This document shows, piece by piece, positions 23,975 through 36,352 of a DNA stretch of 64,000 nucleotides (within the stretch, counting starts at the first letter, position 1; each line of letters starts with the position of its first letter). The notes beneath the pieces were generated by a model. It worked only from the letters and a program-made list of their open reading frames with translations, searched no databases and was not told where the DNA came from. The DNA is taken from assembly GCA_963971305.1 (NCBI GenBank), contig OZ020317.1, positions 15,642,001-15,706,000 on the forward strand, in the 5' to 3' direction. A program made the position numbers and the translations under genes. The DNA is from Arcuatula senhousia. Lineage: Eukaryota > Mollusca > Bivalvia > Mytilida > Mytilidae.

Positions 23975-26900
23975 TTATCCATTATTGTAGCCGTACCACA
24001 TGCAACATAAAATGGTTACGGTTGAGAAGATGAATAGCAGAATATAAAAACGCAGAAAGAACGAGTCCCACACACGGCTAACGTCTGCCCATTCCAGCTT
24101 GTCGTCTTCATCTGCAAATTTCATCTTCAGTCCGCCATGATGCTTGGAGAAGAATATCATCTTGACGCCGTCGTGATTTTCGATGTTAATCCTCTCGACA
24201 GGAGAGCTTTTCGGGGTATCCCGACAACATTTTGGCTTGGTCTCGCAGAGCAGGCTCCGGAAACAGGACGTGAGACCTCGTATTGACTTCGGGATAGGTT
24301 TCTTTTTGTTTTGTTGGAAAGCCTTGATGATGAACAGTGTGAGGGGTACAGACAAGATATTCATAGCCAGAACATACATTATGTAACCACCTAAAATATT
24401 TAAAAGAAAAGTTTGTTGTAACAAATCTGTAAATCTGTATTTAAACAGTCTCTGAAATCACAAGGAAAAACTTACAAAGGCTACACACGCGCTCCTATTT
24501 AACGGGAAAATTTGTTTAGCAACTGTATGAAACAAGAAGTCCCAGATTTTTTTTTAAATGCGCCGCCACCTCGTTTAAAAATTTCTGGGTCTGCCATAGA
24601 ATTACATTGGAAATGTGCTTATATTACGATTTACTATTCTTACAGGGGCCTGGGTGGCCAAATGGTCTAAGGCGCTGGTTTAAATACCACAGCCACTATT
24701 GATCACTAGCCGATCACCTCTCAGCTGGTGTTCGAGTCCCGTTTGTTTTACAGAAAAGGGATTTCCACAACTGTATGTGATTAGGTTTGTCAGTTACCTG
24801 CCCAAGGTCAGTGGTTTCCTCCGGGTTCTCCGGTTTCAACTGACCGCCCTATATGGCCCAGGTGCATCGATAAAGGGCATTAAACACCAACACATACATA
24901 TACAAACACACCTTTTTTACAGTTTACGTTATTTGTAAAAATATGTCATTTAACCAATCAGCATATTTTAGACAATTGTAAGACATTTAGCAAAATATTC
25001 ATAATATTAATGACAATTCGTTCGTTAATGTTTCTCTCAATATGTATGTAATCACTAGACCAGTCGTCTGACTTGTCACAGTCTGCCATTACCAACAAAG
25101 GGGGTGTCACAGCCCTTTTGGTACGCGGTATTCCGTGCTTTTAAAGGGTCGGTGTGGTACGCGGTTCGCAATGTTCCGAATTGTTAGGCTTTTGGTACGC
25201 ATACGCCGTGATCTTTAGAGTATTCGCTATTCCAATCGGCTTTTAAACGATATTCTGTCCTTTTTTAAACGGTATTCGGTATTCCGGGGGCGGGGGCTAT
25301 GACACCCCAAACAAAATGTTCAGTTAACGAACCTAATGAAATAACCCAGATTTCCTCTCTTAAAATCAATCATTCGTTGTTGGGTCATTTTGGTAATGAT
25401 TACGGATTGATTTAGTTAATGCTTTTTAATACTGTAATGTGTAGTTTGCTTTCTGAAAAGCTACACGGCACAGCTACAAGACATAATACTTACACATGTA
25501 AGATGTTTTAGAAGATGTTGTCGGCATGATGTCTGAAATGATAACGATGTACAAGGCATAGGCTATCAACACGGTCAAACAGTAGCCGATCTTCTCCCCG
25601 GAGTCTACGGACACGTAGAACGTCAGACAGCCCAGGAAGGATAGAAAGATGACCGGTATTAGTGTCGTCATCAAGATATACGTCGGGCGTCGTTGGAAAG
25701 TGAAATACACGCTGGTCAGAGGGTATTTAAGACTGTCCCGCGACTCTGTGGCACGGGCGGCTGAAGACGATACATATTTCCATTTACCGTTTTCCTGAAA
25801 AGAGCTCATAACGACTGGGGAGTTTTTCAACTTGAGGTCAACTTCGCTAGCAGACTGAGACCACGTGGTTATAACGATTGAGCATGTCTGGGTGTCAAAC
25901 GGATAAAATGTGACGTCACTTGAGCAGAATGTTCTCGCCACGACTGGTATGTCCCACACTACTCGCCCAGTATCCTCTATACGTAACTTGTTGTAGTCGT
26001 CATTAAGAACAGTTGTACCAGTTATCCTACAATTACAATAAAAAATACAACAACTCATTGCAGTTAAAATGTCTACGGAGCCCGAATAATAATGCCGTCT
26101 TGTATTGGAAACAAATTTGTTATTGACCGAGGTAAATAGATTTTTTTAGCATCCGAAAAGACGACACGGAAAAAAACAGAGACAGCGTGTTTTTTTTGAA
26201 GTAAGGGATTGGCAGTAACACTTTCTAATTTTAAACAAATAGCTTAGAACTCTTAAGATAACCAATATTGAGATATGGAGTATAAAGTGTACGCGGCACA
26301 GTTCATATTACATTGTATAAGCGGTTAGACAAGCAAGATAGAGCAAAAGTATCAAATTTGTTACACAATACGCTTTTTTTTAGAATATCATGGATCTAAA
26401 TAAAGGGTTTGATACTAAGTCTATCGATTTCATCGTAGCCCGTTTCGGACTTAAGACATCTTACGTAATCAAAATATCTAGTTGCGATCTTTAAGAATAG
26501 AGTTAGGCTATACTTACGAATTTAACACGAATAGTTGCGGTCTCCAGGTTTCTAGTGATGTACTGTATACCCTTTTTATTGATGAATACTGATTTTTATT
26601 GCTCCAGTCTAGCCTAGAATCGTCCCATTCCTAACAAAAATCCAAAATAATTACTAAGTATAAGTAAATGGGACAAGAAACAAATAGGATGTTGTTACAT
26701 ATTTGTGATACCTCTCCAATGTATCTATTTAAGTTGTACATCTCGGTTACAGTTTTACATCGAAAATTATAGAGGTCAGAGTGCTGTCCTGTACATGAAC
26801 TTTTAAAGCATCCATTTAGTTGGAGCCAGTTATACAAAACTTGATTAAGTTTCTACGGATATTGTCAAATCAAATCAAATTTATTGAGCACAACCTATAA

Positions 26901-29071
26901 TCGAGAAACCGGATTGTAAACTTAATGAATGGAATGCAAACAGAAACCTGATTGGCGGCCAGGGCTTTCGCGTATAGTAAGCCTATTTCGCCTATAGGAC
27001 CAGCGGCTGGGTCTTCCGCATAGAAAACATGTTTCCTCGAGAAGGGCCGATAGGCGACCGGGGTTTTGTATAAAAAAAAACTATTTCCCCGCTAAGACCC
27101 GCGGCCGTAGAAAACATATAGTGGCGGGCTTATTTGATTTTTTTTATTTACGTAAAAATAAACATGTACATGATGTATAGGATGGATATTCAGTTAATAC
27201 ACTTGGTCATCATTAAGGTTGACAACACATAAAACAGGGTCCGCTGTATAACAAAAAAAGCCAAAACCCCAAAAGCTCTTTATTAAGCTGAGCAATTTCT
27301 TGACGGAAGGGTAAAAGCATATAAAAATACTAAATCAGCCAAGTCATTTGTGCAGGTAAACCATCATTTAAGTACTTACTGCTGTATAGTAGCCGGTCAT
27401 CGTCATCATTTCTTCATTAACATTCTGCAAAACAAATTATAACTCTTTTTGGATTGAACTTTTATCGATAGTGTGTTATTGTTTGCTTTGTTAAAGTATA
27501 TAAATAGGCCGGCTGGGGTTGTGCCCTTAAAGCTAGTTTGACCCCGCCGCATTTTTATTAATTAATGTGCTTGTCCTAAGCCAGGAATCGTTGTCAAAGC
27601 TGTGGGTTGTTCCTGTCCATTTTTATGTTAATTGTCCTATGTCCAGAGAGATGAGTCTTTCGCTGATGATTTTGAGATTGGTGTAAAATCGTATATATTG
27701 TATTTTTAATCTAGGCTTAAACACGGCGAGCAGCAACCTTTTGCCGTAACATTGAAGATCCATTGCGGATTTTTTTTAAAACTGCCGTTTTTTTGCGTGC
27801 TCAACAATGCGATGAGGAACGTTCTATTAAAATCCTAAAAGATCTATTTTAAACTCGCCAAAAAGTGAAAGGGAAAGCTGTTAGTTCACCAAACGGCTAA
27901 GAAATTTCTTGTGTTAATGACTTTACAGGGTTTTCCTTTAAAACTTGCTAAGAAAGATTTGGGTAAATAACTGTAAACTCACTATCTTTATTTATGAGTG
28001 TATTGTTAGAAAGTAACAGTTTAGTGCTGGGCTCGGTTCCAGGATTTTAGTTTAAGGGAGGCCCAAAAAAAAAAATTTGTTGTTTTTCGCTGAGGCGCAA
28101 TTTTTTTTCCCTAGTGTTATTATGTGGATTTTGTTCAAAATAACATATTTTTATCAGTTTTTTATTTTTATTTTTTTTGGGGGGGGAGGGGTAATCGCCC
28201 GGTACGCGGCCTTTCCTTGGGTCTGTGCCTGTAGTGTTAACTCACCAAATCATTGAGAAAGGTAGGAGTGAATGACAAGGATATATCCGTAGTTGTTGAA
28301 GGTCTAATCTTCAGTTCATAAGTGCCATCCCATAATTCCTTTCGAAGATCGTCTTCCGTTTTATTGACAAGTCCAACTCCATTCCCGTTCTGGGCATCAG
28401 TATCTGAAGCATAAATTTCAATAAACAGCTTGGCTGCTTTCAATATTTTGACGATTTAAGAAAATTTAACTTTGGTCGTAAGTAGAAATTAGATAACAAG
28501 AAGTATCTTTAGGGAGTATGACCCAGAGCGAAAGTTACAGCAAAATTTGACAATTTATCCTAATGAACAAATTGCTCGCTTTTTAACCTTGAGTGTATAA
28601 AATTATGAAACAGTTATATTGGGCTCACGAACAAAACGAAAATATCATTTGGACCTGAAATATCATTGCAAAAACTAGTATATTATTCGCATAAAAACAT
28701 ATTAAAAAATATTTTCGGCGCTCATTTTATTCCATTTTTATGCGCATAATTTTCACATTTACAATATGCATCATTTTAGTATATGGGCAGCTAAGAGATT
28801 TTTTTTTCTAAAACAAAAAAAACTTGATTATGGATTAAACGAACGTACGTGTAGTGCCTGGTGAAGTTTTATCCGAATCTTTTTTTTTTCATTTAGAGAA
28901 AAAAATATAATTTATGTTGCCAAGTCTGTCGTATCTAATTTTATCCAAAAACTAATAATAGATAAATTTCATTACAAAAACCAAAATTAAGGTAATAAAT
29001 TTATGCTGAAGGTATATATACTTACAGGAATAAAACATAAAAATTATAAGCAAAATTGATTTTAAGTCCAT
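23975..29071 (-). CDS. Nicotinic-receptor-like Cys-loop ion channel subunit, 6 exons, 436 aa
   Basis: This is a subunit of a pentameric ligand-gated channel in the plasma membrane. Exons in transcript order: 29,071-29,026 (ATG, signal peptide MDLKSILLIIFMFYS), 28,403-28,246, 27,424-27,380 (the 45-nt exon typical of nicotinic genes), 26,630-26,518, 26,026-25,494 and 24,390-23,975 (TAA at 23,975). All junctions are GT-AG, phases agree, and the total is 1311 nt. The loop D motif W-x-D-x-R-L-x-W lies in exon 4. The Cys loop is C155-x13-C169, with a Trp at 176. M1 is ~237-258, M2 265-285 opening with Gly-Glu-Lys (cation-type -1' Glu), M3 ~300-320 and M4 ~409-431. Oddities: no adjacent Cys pair in loop C, WRPQ instead of WxPD in loop A, and Ile at M2 9'. 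Ligand is unknown. The least certain boundary is the exon 2 acceptor; an alternative lies ~30 nt upstream. Confidence 0.9.
24645..24912 (+). repeat. tRNA-derived SINE, near-complete copy
   Basis: The 5' part is tRNA-like: GGCCTGGGTGGCC leads into an A box (TGGCCAAATGGTCTAAGGCG), and a B box (GGTGTTCGAGTCCCG) follows ~60 nt later. The conserved body includes TTTCCTCCGGGTTCTCCGG and ends with a CAT/ACA-rich tail after GGGCATTAAACACCAACAC. It lies in the last intron of the Cys-loop gene, opposite to transcription. A second copy is at 50,940-51,215 (-) and a fragment at 1044-1105. Confidence 0.85.
25101..25308. mobile_element. Short MITE, ~208 bp
   Basis: The left end GGGGTGTCACAGCCC matches the reverse complement of the right end GGGGGCTATGACACCCC with one mismatch. 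The interior repeats a TGGTACGCGGTATTCCG-like phrase several times. The flanks (ACAAA left, AAACAAA right) may hold a short duplication, but the boundary is ambiguous. It lies in the last intron of the Cys-loop gene. Confidence 0.65.
26955..27115. repeat. GC-rich minisatellite, ~46 bp unit, locus 1
   Basis: Three to four degenerate units follow a pattern of CCNGCGGCC, GGGNCTTCCGC, AGAAAA, TATTTCCCCG and CTAAGAC. The block is much richer in GC than its surroundings. A related array with cleaner units is at 40,560-40,710. It lies in an intron of the Cys-loop gene. Confidence 0.6.
29026..29071 (-). CDS. First coding exon (signal peptide) of the Cys-loop subunit
   Basis: ATG at 29,071 opens 15 codons of a strongly hydrophobic signal sequence and one extra base before a GTAAGT donor. 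The leftover base fits the two-base start of the next exon at 28,403, which supports choosing this exon as the start. Confidence 0.75.
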
Positions 29072-29079
29072 TTTCAAAA

Positions 29080-30870
29080 AATAAGGAAAAAGACTAAAAC
29101 CCTCACAACCTTTGCTTCAACTATTACATGCTTAACTGAAATCTTAATCAGTACTGTGACAATTAAAATTTTGCAATTAACATATGGTCCACTAAAAATT
29201 TAAAAATTCATATCAAAAATCAAAACTTTAAGGACAAGGACGCCCATTGACGTTGTGAACAAGCACTTCAATTCAATGTCTTTGAATTAGGATACTTGTG
29301 AAATCTAGTTTAATAATTATTCCTTTAATAAATATTATTTTTTAAAGAAACGAGGACCAGATTTTTTTTTACAAGATACATTTGTAACAAGTGGCTTTGA
29401 ACTAGTTTAACTTAGTTTGTCAATACTCTCAGTGTAGTATGCGAAGTCATTGTTTAGTCCGTTTAACTTAATGCCGTTTTCTCATTTCTAGTTCATAATT
29501 TATAGTTGTTGACGTAACTTTTCCTTTTAATGATTCAATTTTGAATGTAATGAATGTTGTATGATTTGGTCATTTAATACTCGTTTGTTTCTAATTTATT
29601 TCATTTTTTATTTCTTTTGCTTCAACTTGATATACCTCGACCCGTCGGGCTCGGTTGATATCGATATATATTACAAAACATGACAAGTGCAGACTGAAAA
29701 TGATTAACTCATCACAGGGTGCCAAAAATATATTTGCATGTTCGTTCGACTTTCATTTACATGCAGATATTTACGATTTGGTGGTAATTTTGTATATGAT
29801 TTTTGGAATAAAAACTTCTGAGTACTATTATTGAGAAAGATGACAAGATGACGAGAACTATAAAGCATATTGAATGGTTTTAAATTTAATATTATTCATT
29901 ATTTATTTATCTCAAGGTGTCAAAAATTTCATATTTATAAAGGTCTCACAATATCAAAACTGAAAACTATACATGCAATTACTTTCAATGCTATGAAACA
30001 GTCATTAAATGCAATTAAGTTTATCTTATTAATCGTAGCAATTATACTTCAAGTATGACGAACTTTCAATATTTTGGGGTAACATATATCTTGTTATTTC
30101 ATATTATGATGATTTCTGTGAGATAAGCGATTCAAACTTGACATAACATTGTACACTTGTCCAGAAATTATTCCGATATATACCGACGTTTCAATGTCAG
30201 CAAACCCCTTTAACCGTTTTAGCTATGAATTATTTGAGTTTATCTACAAGTAAAACCGTCGTTATGCTTTGTTTCAATAAACACCCAGACTCCCCCCTTG
30301 TAGGTTGAATGTGAGTGCCCAGGCGAAGACAGCGGTAAAACTGAGGCACGGCCTACGAGACTATTGCAAGTGCGGCCTCGCCCAGACCGTCCCTCCGTTC
30401 ATGCTTCGTACTCCAAACTGACACTTAAACTGAGCATCTATCAAAGTTCAGTAGAAGTCAATCAAATATATCAAACATCATGAAAAAAAAATTAATACAT
30501 CTTTTTGTTTTAATCTTAATATTTTTCCATACAAATCTGTATAGAAATAAATGGGGAAAAATTGTCATTTTTGATATAAGAATATTTCATGATGAACTTT
30601 TATTAATTTTGTTTGCTTAAAGGTCTTTAAAAAAGCATGCATTTTCACAAATTTTAAGAACTATGGTGTACATGTTTTATAAGATTGATGGAAAAGTGTT
30701 TTTTTCTACTGAGTTTATAAGCTATATTATAATGCTTAAAGCATGCATTTCCCAAATTATTATCCTCAAGAATCTGATAATGAACCTTTAATTTTTTTAC
30801 TCTAATTCAAAGTTAGTAGTCTTTATGGGCTAAATGTCAGTAAAATGTAAGCTGAAGATTTAAGATGATC
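29080..30870. other. Intergenic, no recognised gene
   Basis: This is the region 5' of the Cys-loop gene and presumably holds its promoter and any non-coding exon, neither of which can be placed. A GC-richer patch at 30,285-30,425 stands out in composition but shows no frame, tRNA fold or repeat that I recognise. Confidence 0.4.
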
Positions 30871-30877
30871 TACAGAC

Positions 30878-30964
30878 TTGCTGTTTTCCAAAAGTACAAT
30901 CGGCTATTGCTGTTTTCCAAAAGTACAATCGACTATTGCTGTTTTCCAAAAGTACAATCGACTA
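30878..30964. repeat. Three tandem copies of a 29 bp unit
   Basis: The unit TTGCTGTTTTCC followed by AAAAGTACAATCGACTA occurs three times in a row (30,878, 30,907, 30,936), with a single base different in the first copy. The near-identity indicates recent slippage or unequal exchange. Confidence 0.9.
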
Positions 30965-32557
30965 TAGAGGCTACATACTCCGAAAAGACCTAGTTAAAAA
31001 CACGGTCCGGAAAAGTCATATTTCAATAGCCCCGTCCACAAAAAGTCTTTTTTTTTTAAGAGAAAATTTACGTCGTTGCAGCGGACTTTCTACTTGGAAA
31101 AAAATGTTTGCGTGGCCTTATTGTTGAAAATCAAATGGAGTTATCTCGCTTTTCAAATGAAATAAAATACAATAACAGTTTGTTTTTTGGGAAAATTCCA
31201 TGATGGAAATTTCAAATTCCAAGATGAAGGAAGTATCGTGCTTGTTTAATTGTTGGTAATCCGGATTAAATGAAAAGATTAGTAAAAGAAAACACTACAG
31301 ATTAACAAGACGTAAGTCTCTTTTGTTTATGTTTACACTTATGCAAATCAGAAATTGTGTACAATTTATAAATAGCATGGTTACTGTATTGCCAATAAAT
31401 AAATAAGAGCTCAATTACAATTTCAGTTTGATTTACACACAACGGTGTTAAAATGGCAAGAACTTGAGATGATTTTTTCTCAAAAAATTAAAATAGTAGC
31501 CGAGGAAGGTCATTTGTTTTTGTTGCATCAAATCTTTATATCCCCCCTTTTTCGTTAGTCATTGAATCACGAGTAATTAGCGTGATCAGCATTATATTTA
31601 TTACAACTTTTACAAAGAAATGATTTTATTGTTTTATTTATTACAAAAATATGACATTGTATTAGAATTAAAAACAACACAATTTCAATCATTTAAGGCC
31701 AAGCTGATCTAAATTTGTGTCTCGTTTCGTTGATTGTAATTTAACCATGGTTGGCCCATTCTTGGATTTGTTCTAATCGGAAAATATAAAAAAATTTACA
31801 TGTATTGTATATATTGAATGCATTTATTCACCATTATAAGCATTTAGGGAGAACATATACCCCAGACCTACTCTGTATTATTAGATCTAATCCCAATCTC
31901 GATTTATTTTTGCCCCCCCCCCCAGTATTTTGATTGATGATTAACTCTATTTAAATTTGTTTTTAGGGCCAAATTGAGCCTCCTGAAATGCAATCAAACA
32001 AGGCTGCGTTGTGATATTTATATAGGGTACTGACACCAAAGCTCGATTCTCGTCATCACCAATTTTCCGACTCTTACTTTGGCTCAACTTGCGAGGATGG
32101 TCTAGTCCTTCGGAGTGGGCAAAAGTTGCCCCGTGGGTCACTTTGTGAGAGACCCCATTTGAGACTTCGATTAGAGGAGGCTAAATGGGAGCTGCTACAA
32201 AGGCCACTCTTGCAGTTGAATCAGCAAGCTAAAGATGGACATTAGATTGTATACAGTATAATTATAACGGGGCGACCATTTGATTTTGAAATTTGAAAAG
32301 AATGCCAAAAAATCAAGAAAAAAATAGGCGAAACGTGAATTTAGACTTAGTTAAAGGCGGGATAGTTTCTGCATGCTGTAACACTTTTAAAGAAAATGTC
32401 AAAAATAACTACGGTTTTTCCAAAAGTAAAATGCAGAGTGATATATATATTAGTAGCGGCTAGCCCCCACTTCCAATAAAAATTAAATGGTTGCTCCTTT
32501 AATAGGACTTTGTTATGCCAATTTTGCTAAATCTTATATCGTTTTATTTTGTTACAG

Positions 32558-33188
32558 GTAATACGCCGTGACAGTACAACACTAGGTTGGCAACATGGAA
32601 TCTCTTGGTCTTATTCTGATGATCCCTTTTTGTGTTTGTTTCATTCTCTTGTTCGTTGTGTGTTGTTTTGCCGAAGAACTAAAACGCATGTGCCGAATGC
32701 CTAGCCAGTTGCCTAGATCTCAAACGAACGCTAGACGGCATCGTAGTCGCCGACGTGGCAGACGATTGTACGATTTGTCAGGTCCAGGCGATGGTGCAAG
32801 AATACCGAGTGGCGAAGATGGGCAGGCGTTGCTACGGGGTCGAAGCAGGAACGAATCCGGAGATTCGACAGATACGCAATCATGTCCGTGTAACAATGTC
32901 GTCATAATAACCAACGAAAGTGGAATGACATCATACGTCGAATCAAAAAGTTTTCTTAATTTGGCGGGATTATCGGCTTCTCAGACTTTGCGGTTGCCCG
33001 GGCCGCTGAGCATTTCACAAACAGTAATCACTCATCCCATTCCTGCTGGAGAATTTGGTTCTACCAGGTCGAATTTATCATTTTCATTGGTTGGGCAAAA
33101 TGAACAAACGGCGTCACTTGGCCAATCAAATCTTTCATTTACCATTGTCACGGAGAACAATTCCACACAAAATCAAGGGAAAAGCTGA
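32558..33188 (+). CDS. Single-pass membrane protein, 197 aa, unknown
   Basis: The exon starts after TTTTGTTACAG (32,557). ATG at 32,595 sits in a good context (AACATGG) and the frame closes with TGA at 33,186-33,188. Residues ~5-27 form one strong hydrophobic segment, consistent with a signal anchor or uncleaved signal. It is followed by a basic run around residues 46-57 (RRHRSRRRGRR), expected on the cytosolic side. The rest is polar and low in predicted structure. Near the C-terminus a repeat is visible: SNLSFSLVGQNEQ then SNLSFTIVTENN. A 5' untranslated exon could end at a GTAAGT near 31,310, and AATAAA at 34,561 is a candidate 3' end. I do not recognise the family. Higher GC and codon regularity than the flanks support a real gene. 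Confidence 0.7.
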
Positions 33189-34560
33189 CCAGAACATAAA
33201 ACATGACGCTTTTAAACAGACAAAGTGCTTTTAGCTTTTGAAAGCTTTATGTAGACATAGATGTTTTTATATTGTTTATTTCTTTTATTACTCGGAATTT
33301 TGAATTCCATCTTAGACTGTCCAGGGTATTACATTTTTTAATTCATTTTCTTTTAATATTTAAACATGTTATGCTTTGGAGCTTTTATAGGCTTCTAGAA
33401 AGTAGAAAGTTGAATAGCCATTGAGCAAAAAATTGCTAAGTGGGTGCCATATATATTCACATCTATCATGTCATAAATTGATCTTTGCTTAAAAAGAATT
33501 CATATGGTTCAAAATCTCATTGTTGCAGATTCAACTTGAAAATATTGGTCACTGTAATTGTTCGGAATTTCTTTTCAGCATTGAAAGAATAACATTTTAC
33601 TTCTAGTTGTCTGCCATTTGTTTTTCGTTGTTAATCATTTATTGGACTGCGTTAACATTTCCATTGCCGGTAAAACTAATTCCTATGTTGGTTCATCAAA
33701 AAAGGCAATACAAATTAAATATGTTGGTTTTACTTGAACATTTTTTTAGCTTCTAAGCATTGAATATATAGACCCGTGTTCTTGTGCATGTGGTCTTCTA
33801 TAGATTGCATGATCATGATGATAGTATAATTCGATTGAAGTTAGATCTATACCATGGGTCTAAATAATTAATGAAAATGTGGAATAACTTGCCTTCAACT
33901 TTAATTTTCAGGTCACAATTTTCAGATCGGTAAGGGTATTGCATATTGATTTTCGTTTGAAGGATATGACTTTGAAAATTCTTTCAAATTTGATGGCCGC
34001 ATATAAATATTCTTCATTTTTTTTTACACGTTGTGTTCAATGTGTTTCTGAAGGGTGTTCGGTGCACGCCAAGGTGTGGTGTACGATATCTTCCTAGCTT
34101 AAGGCTTTTGATACGCTCACACTGGAATATTTAAATTGTTTCTAGTATGATGTATTACAAACTTTTTAAACGGTATTTTTTTTATTTCAGAGAGTAGGGG
34201 TGTATAGTCCAAATTTGAACAAACATGTTTATTTTTCTTTGATCAAATGCCCACACTCGTATAATACTCATTATTTTATTTATCCCGGTTTTATCTTTGC
34301 TGTTTTTCACATGTGAGTTTCATAAATTTATTGTAATTGAACAAATTTTGTCTAGTATAAATCTAGTTCAAGACAAGAAAAATATCTCTTAACTAAATTT
34401 AAGGTCAAATATTATTTTGAATAAGATGATTTAACCATCAAAATATTTTTTCTTCCAACTTTATTTACTTGGGACTGACTTAAGAAAAGCGTTTTATGTT
34501 TGATTTTAATAGTTCTTGTACTACAAACATGACATACATCTGTATTTTGTAACAATTCTA

Positions 34561-34566
34561 AATAAA
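34561..34566 (+). terminator. Candidate polyadenylation signal AATAAA
   Basis: AATAAA lies ~1.4 kb after the stop codon of the 197-aa membrane protein frame, with no other gene between. Weaker upstream signals could be used instead. Confidence 0.3.
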
Positions 34567-35726
34567 ATAGCCTTCAAGTGTCTATCTCGTTTATTCTTTA
34601 TGAAAACAAAGATCAAAGGTCTCTATATTGTGTCATAAGGTCACTCGGTAATAGAGATGTCTTTAAGTGAAATCGAAGACATCTTTTTAAATCCAAACCA
34701 ACATTCGTTAAAGGCATATATCTTTGTTCAATCTCGAACGATTTATATCATTAAGATTTAAGGTCGAAATTTGACAGTTATTTTCTATCTGATTTCGGTA
34801 CAGTTAAGCTGGAATCGATTTCGCACATCAGGAACGATTGAATCGCCTCGAGTGTTATTGACTTGTTTGTGATTGAAACGGGGTACTTCTTCTGGGTAAA
34901 AACAATGATCAAACAAAAACTATGTATATGGTGATACTAACAGTTAGCTTACATAGAAGCATCTATCGACTGGTGTAAAAGAAATTCAAAATGTCGATCC
35001 TAAGTACAATAAGTAGTTCAGAACAGTTAATGATTTAGTAACGTACATGTGTATCAACACTGTGACACTTAACATAAGCAAAGCATCGAAATGCCGGAAG
35101 TCCGAAAACTGAAAAAGACAGACAAAATCAAATAATAAGATTGAAAAAAATAACACGAAGAAATAGAAACAGACAGCATAATGAATAGTAAAGAACCATA
35201 AGTATCATAACATGCTAGTAAGATATTATACTTTGTTTTAGTAATTTTATATCTCTATTGAACTTTATACTGGTAAGAATCAAGCGGCTTCTACGAGCTC
35301 GTCCTTATGAGCTATTCTATCAGACAAACCCCACTAAAAGGCCTCTTACAACTTTGAGACCTTTTGACTGGTTCTTCAGTTTAGAATTAAGGTAAGCTTC
35401 TTTCTATCTGCGAGGCAGTTTTTATTCAAGTAGCGAAAAACCCGATATTTAACCCTCAAATTGGTCATCTTTAGACTACCGTCCAGTGAAAACTTCTGGA
35501 GAGCTTATAAAGTTTTTAAAGCTGAACATTTAATGTGGTTTGTCCATGTCCGTCGGTCCTTCTTTGTTCGCAACATGATTTCGTTACTGTTTTCTTAAGA
35601 ACTGCCACTTGAATAGTGGTATATCTCGGGTGTCAATGTGAGCATATGAGGTGTGTCGCATTTCTCGCAAATCTCCTTCCTATTTACCAGCATATTCTCA
35701 GAAAACAATGAACGAATCTTTAAATC

Positions 35727-36352
35727 GTGAGCACCGCACGTTCACATACCCCATGCGTCCATAATATGCACAGAGATTATCTATTAAGAGTTTATTTTAA
35801 AAAAGAGTTGTTTTCTTTCCAAGTCGGCATGTCAAACAGGAAGTAGATGAGTGACAGATCTAAAATGATACCACCATATGGGACTTCAACCTGAAGCTAC
35901 ATGCCAAATCAAAAGCCTATTGTAAATAAGTGCTAAGAAATCTGTTACGAAAATTTTAGTGAAAAAGGTCCAAGTCGGCTCGTCAAACAGGAAGTAGATG
36001 ACCGACAGACCTGAAAACGTATCCACCATATGAGACACCTACCTGAAGCTACACACCAAATATCAATAGCCTACGATTGACAGTTGCTTAAAATCTGTTA
36101 AGAACATTTTTTACCCTAAAATTTATTGAAAAAGCCTATGTCGGGTCGTTTAACAGGAAGTTGATGATCGACAGACCTGAAAACCTATCCCACTACATGG
36201 TACCCCTTCCTGATGCTACAAACCAAATATCAAAAGTCTGCGATCAAGAGTTGCTGAGAAGTCTGGTACGGAAATTTTGATTACGGTAGGACTCTCGGGC
36301 GGACCAGTCAAAAACATTATACCATTCGCAACTTCGTTGCGTTGGTTGAAAT
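35727..36352. mobile_element. Tandem-core dispersed element, copy 1 (three ~155 bp units)
   Basis: Three tandem units start near 35,820, 35,972 and 36,138. Each contains GTCGG(C)TCGT, AACAGGAAGTAGATGA, CGACAGACCTGAAAA, ACCATATG, CCTGAAGCTACA and CAAATATCAAAAGCC. The 5' end (near GAGCACCGCACG, then CACATACCCC) and the 3' end (GCAACTTCGTTGCG hairpin) match the copy at 52,552-54,255. The plan of short unique ends around a tandem core resembles pearl-type or Helitron-associated elements reported from bivalves. That classification is inference. Confidence 0.7.

Noticed and set aside
24645..24760. Functional tRNA gene (Leu/Ser-like)
   Set aside because: A and B boxes are present, but the cloverleaf arms do not close, no usable anticodon loop is found, and a SINE body and tail follow.
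36300..36352. Hairpin GCAACTTCGTTGCG as a transcription terminator
   Set aside because: It is the shared 3' end of the tandem-core dispersed elements (also at 54,225-54,245), and rho-independent terminators are not expected in animal nuclear DNA.
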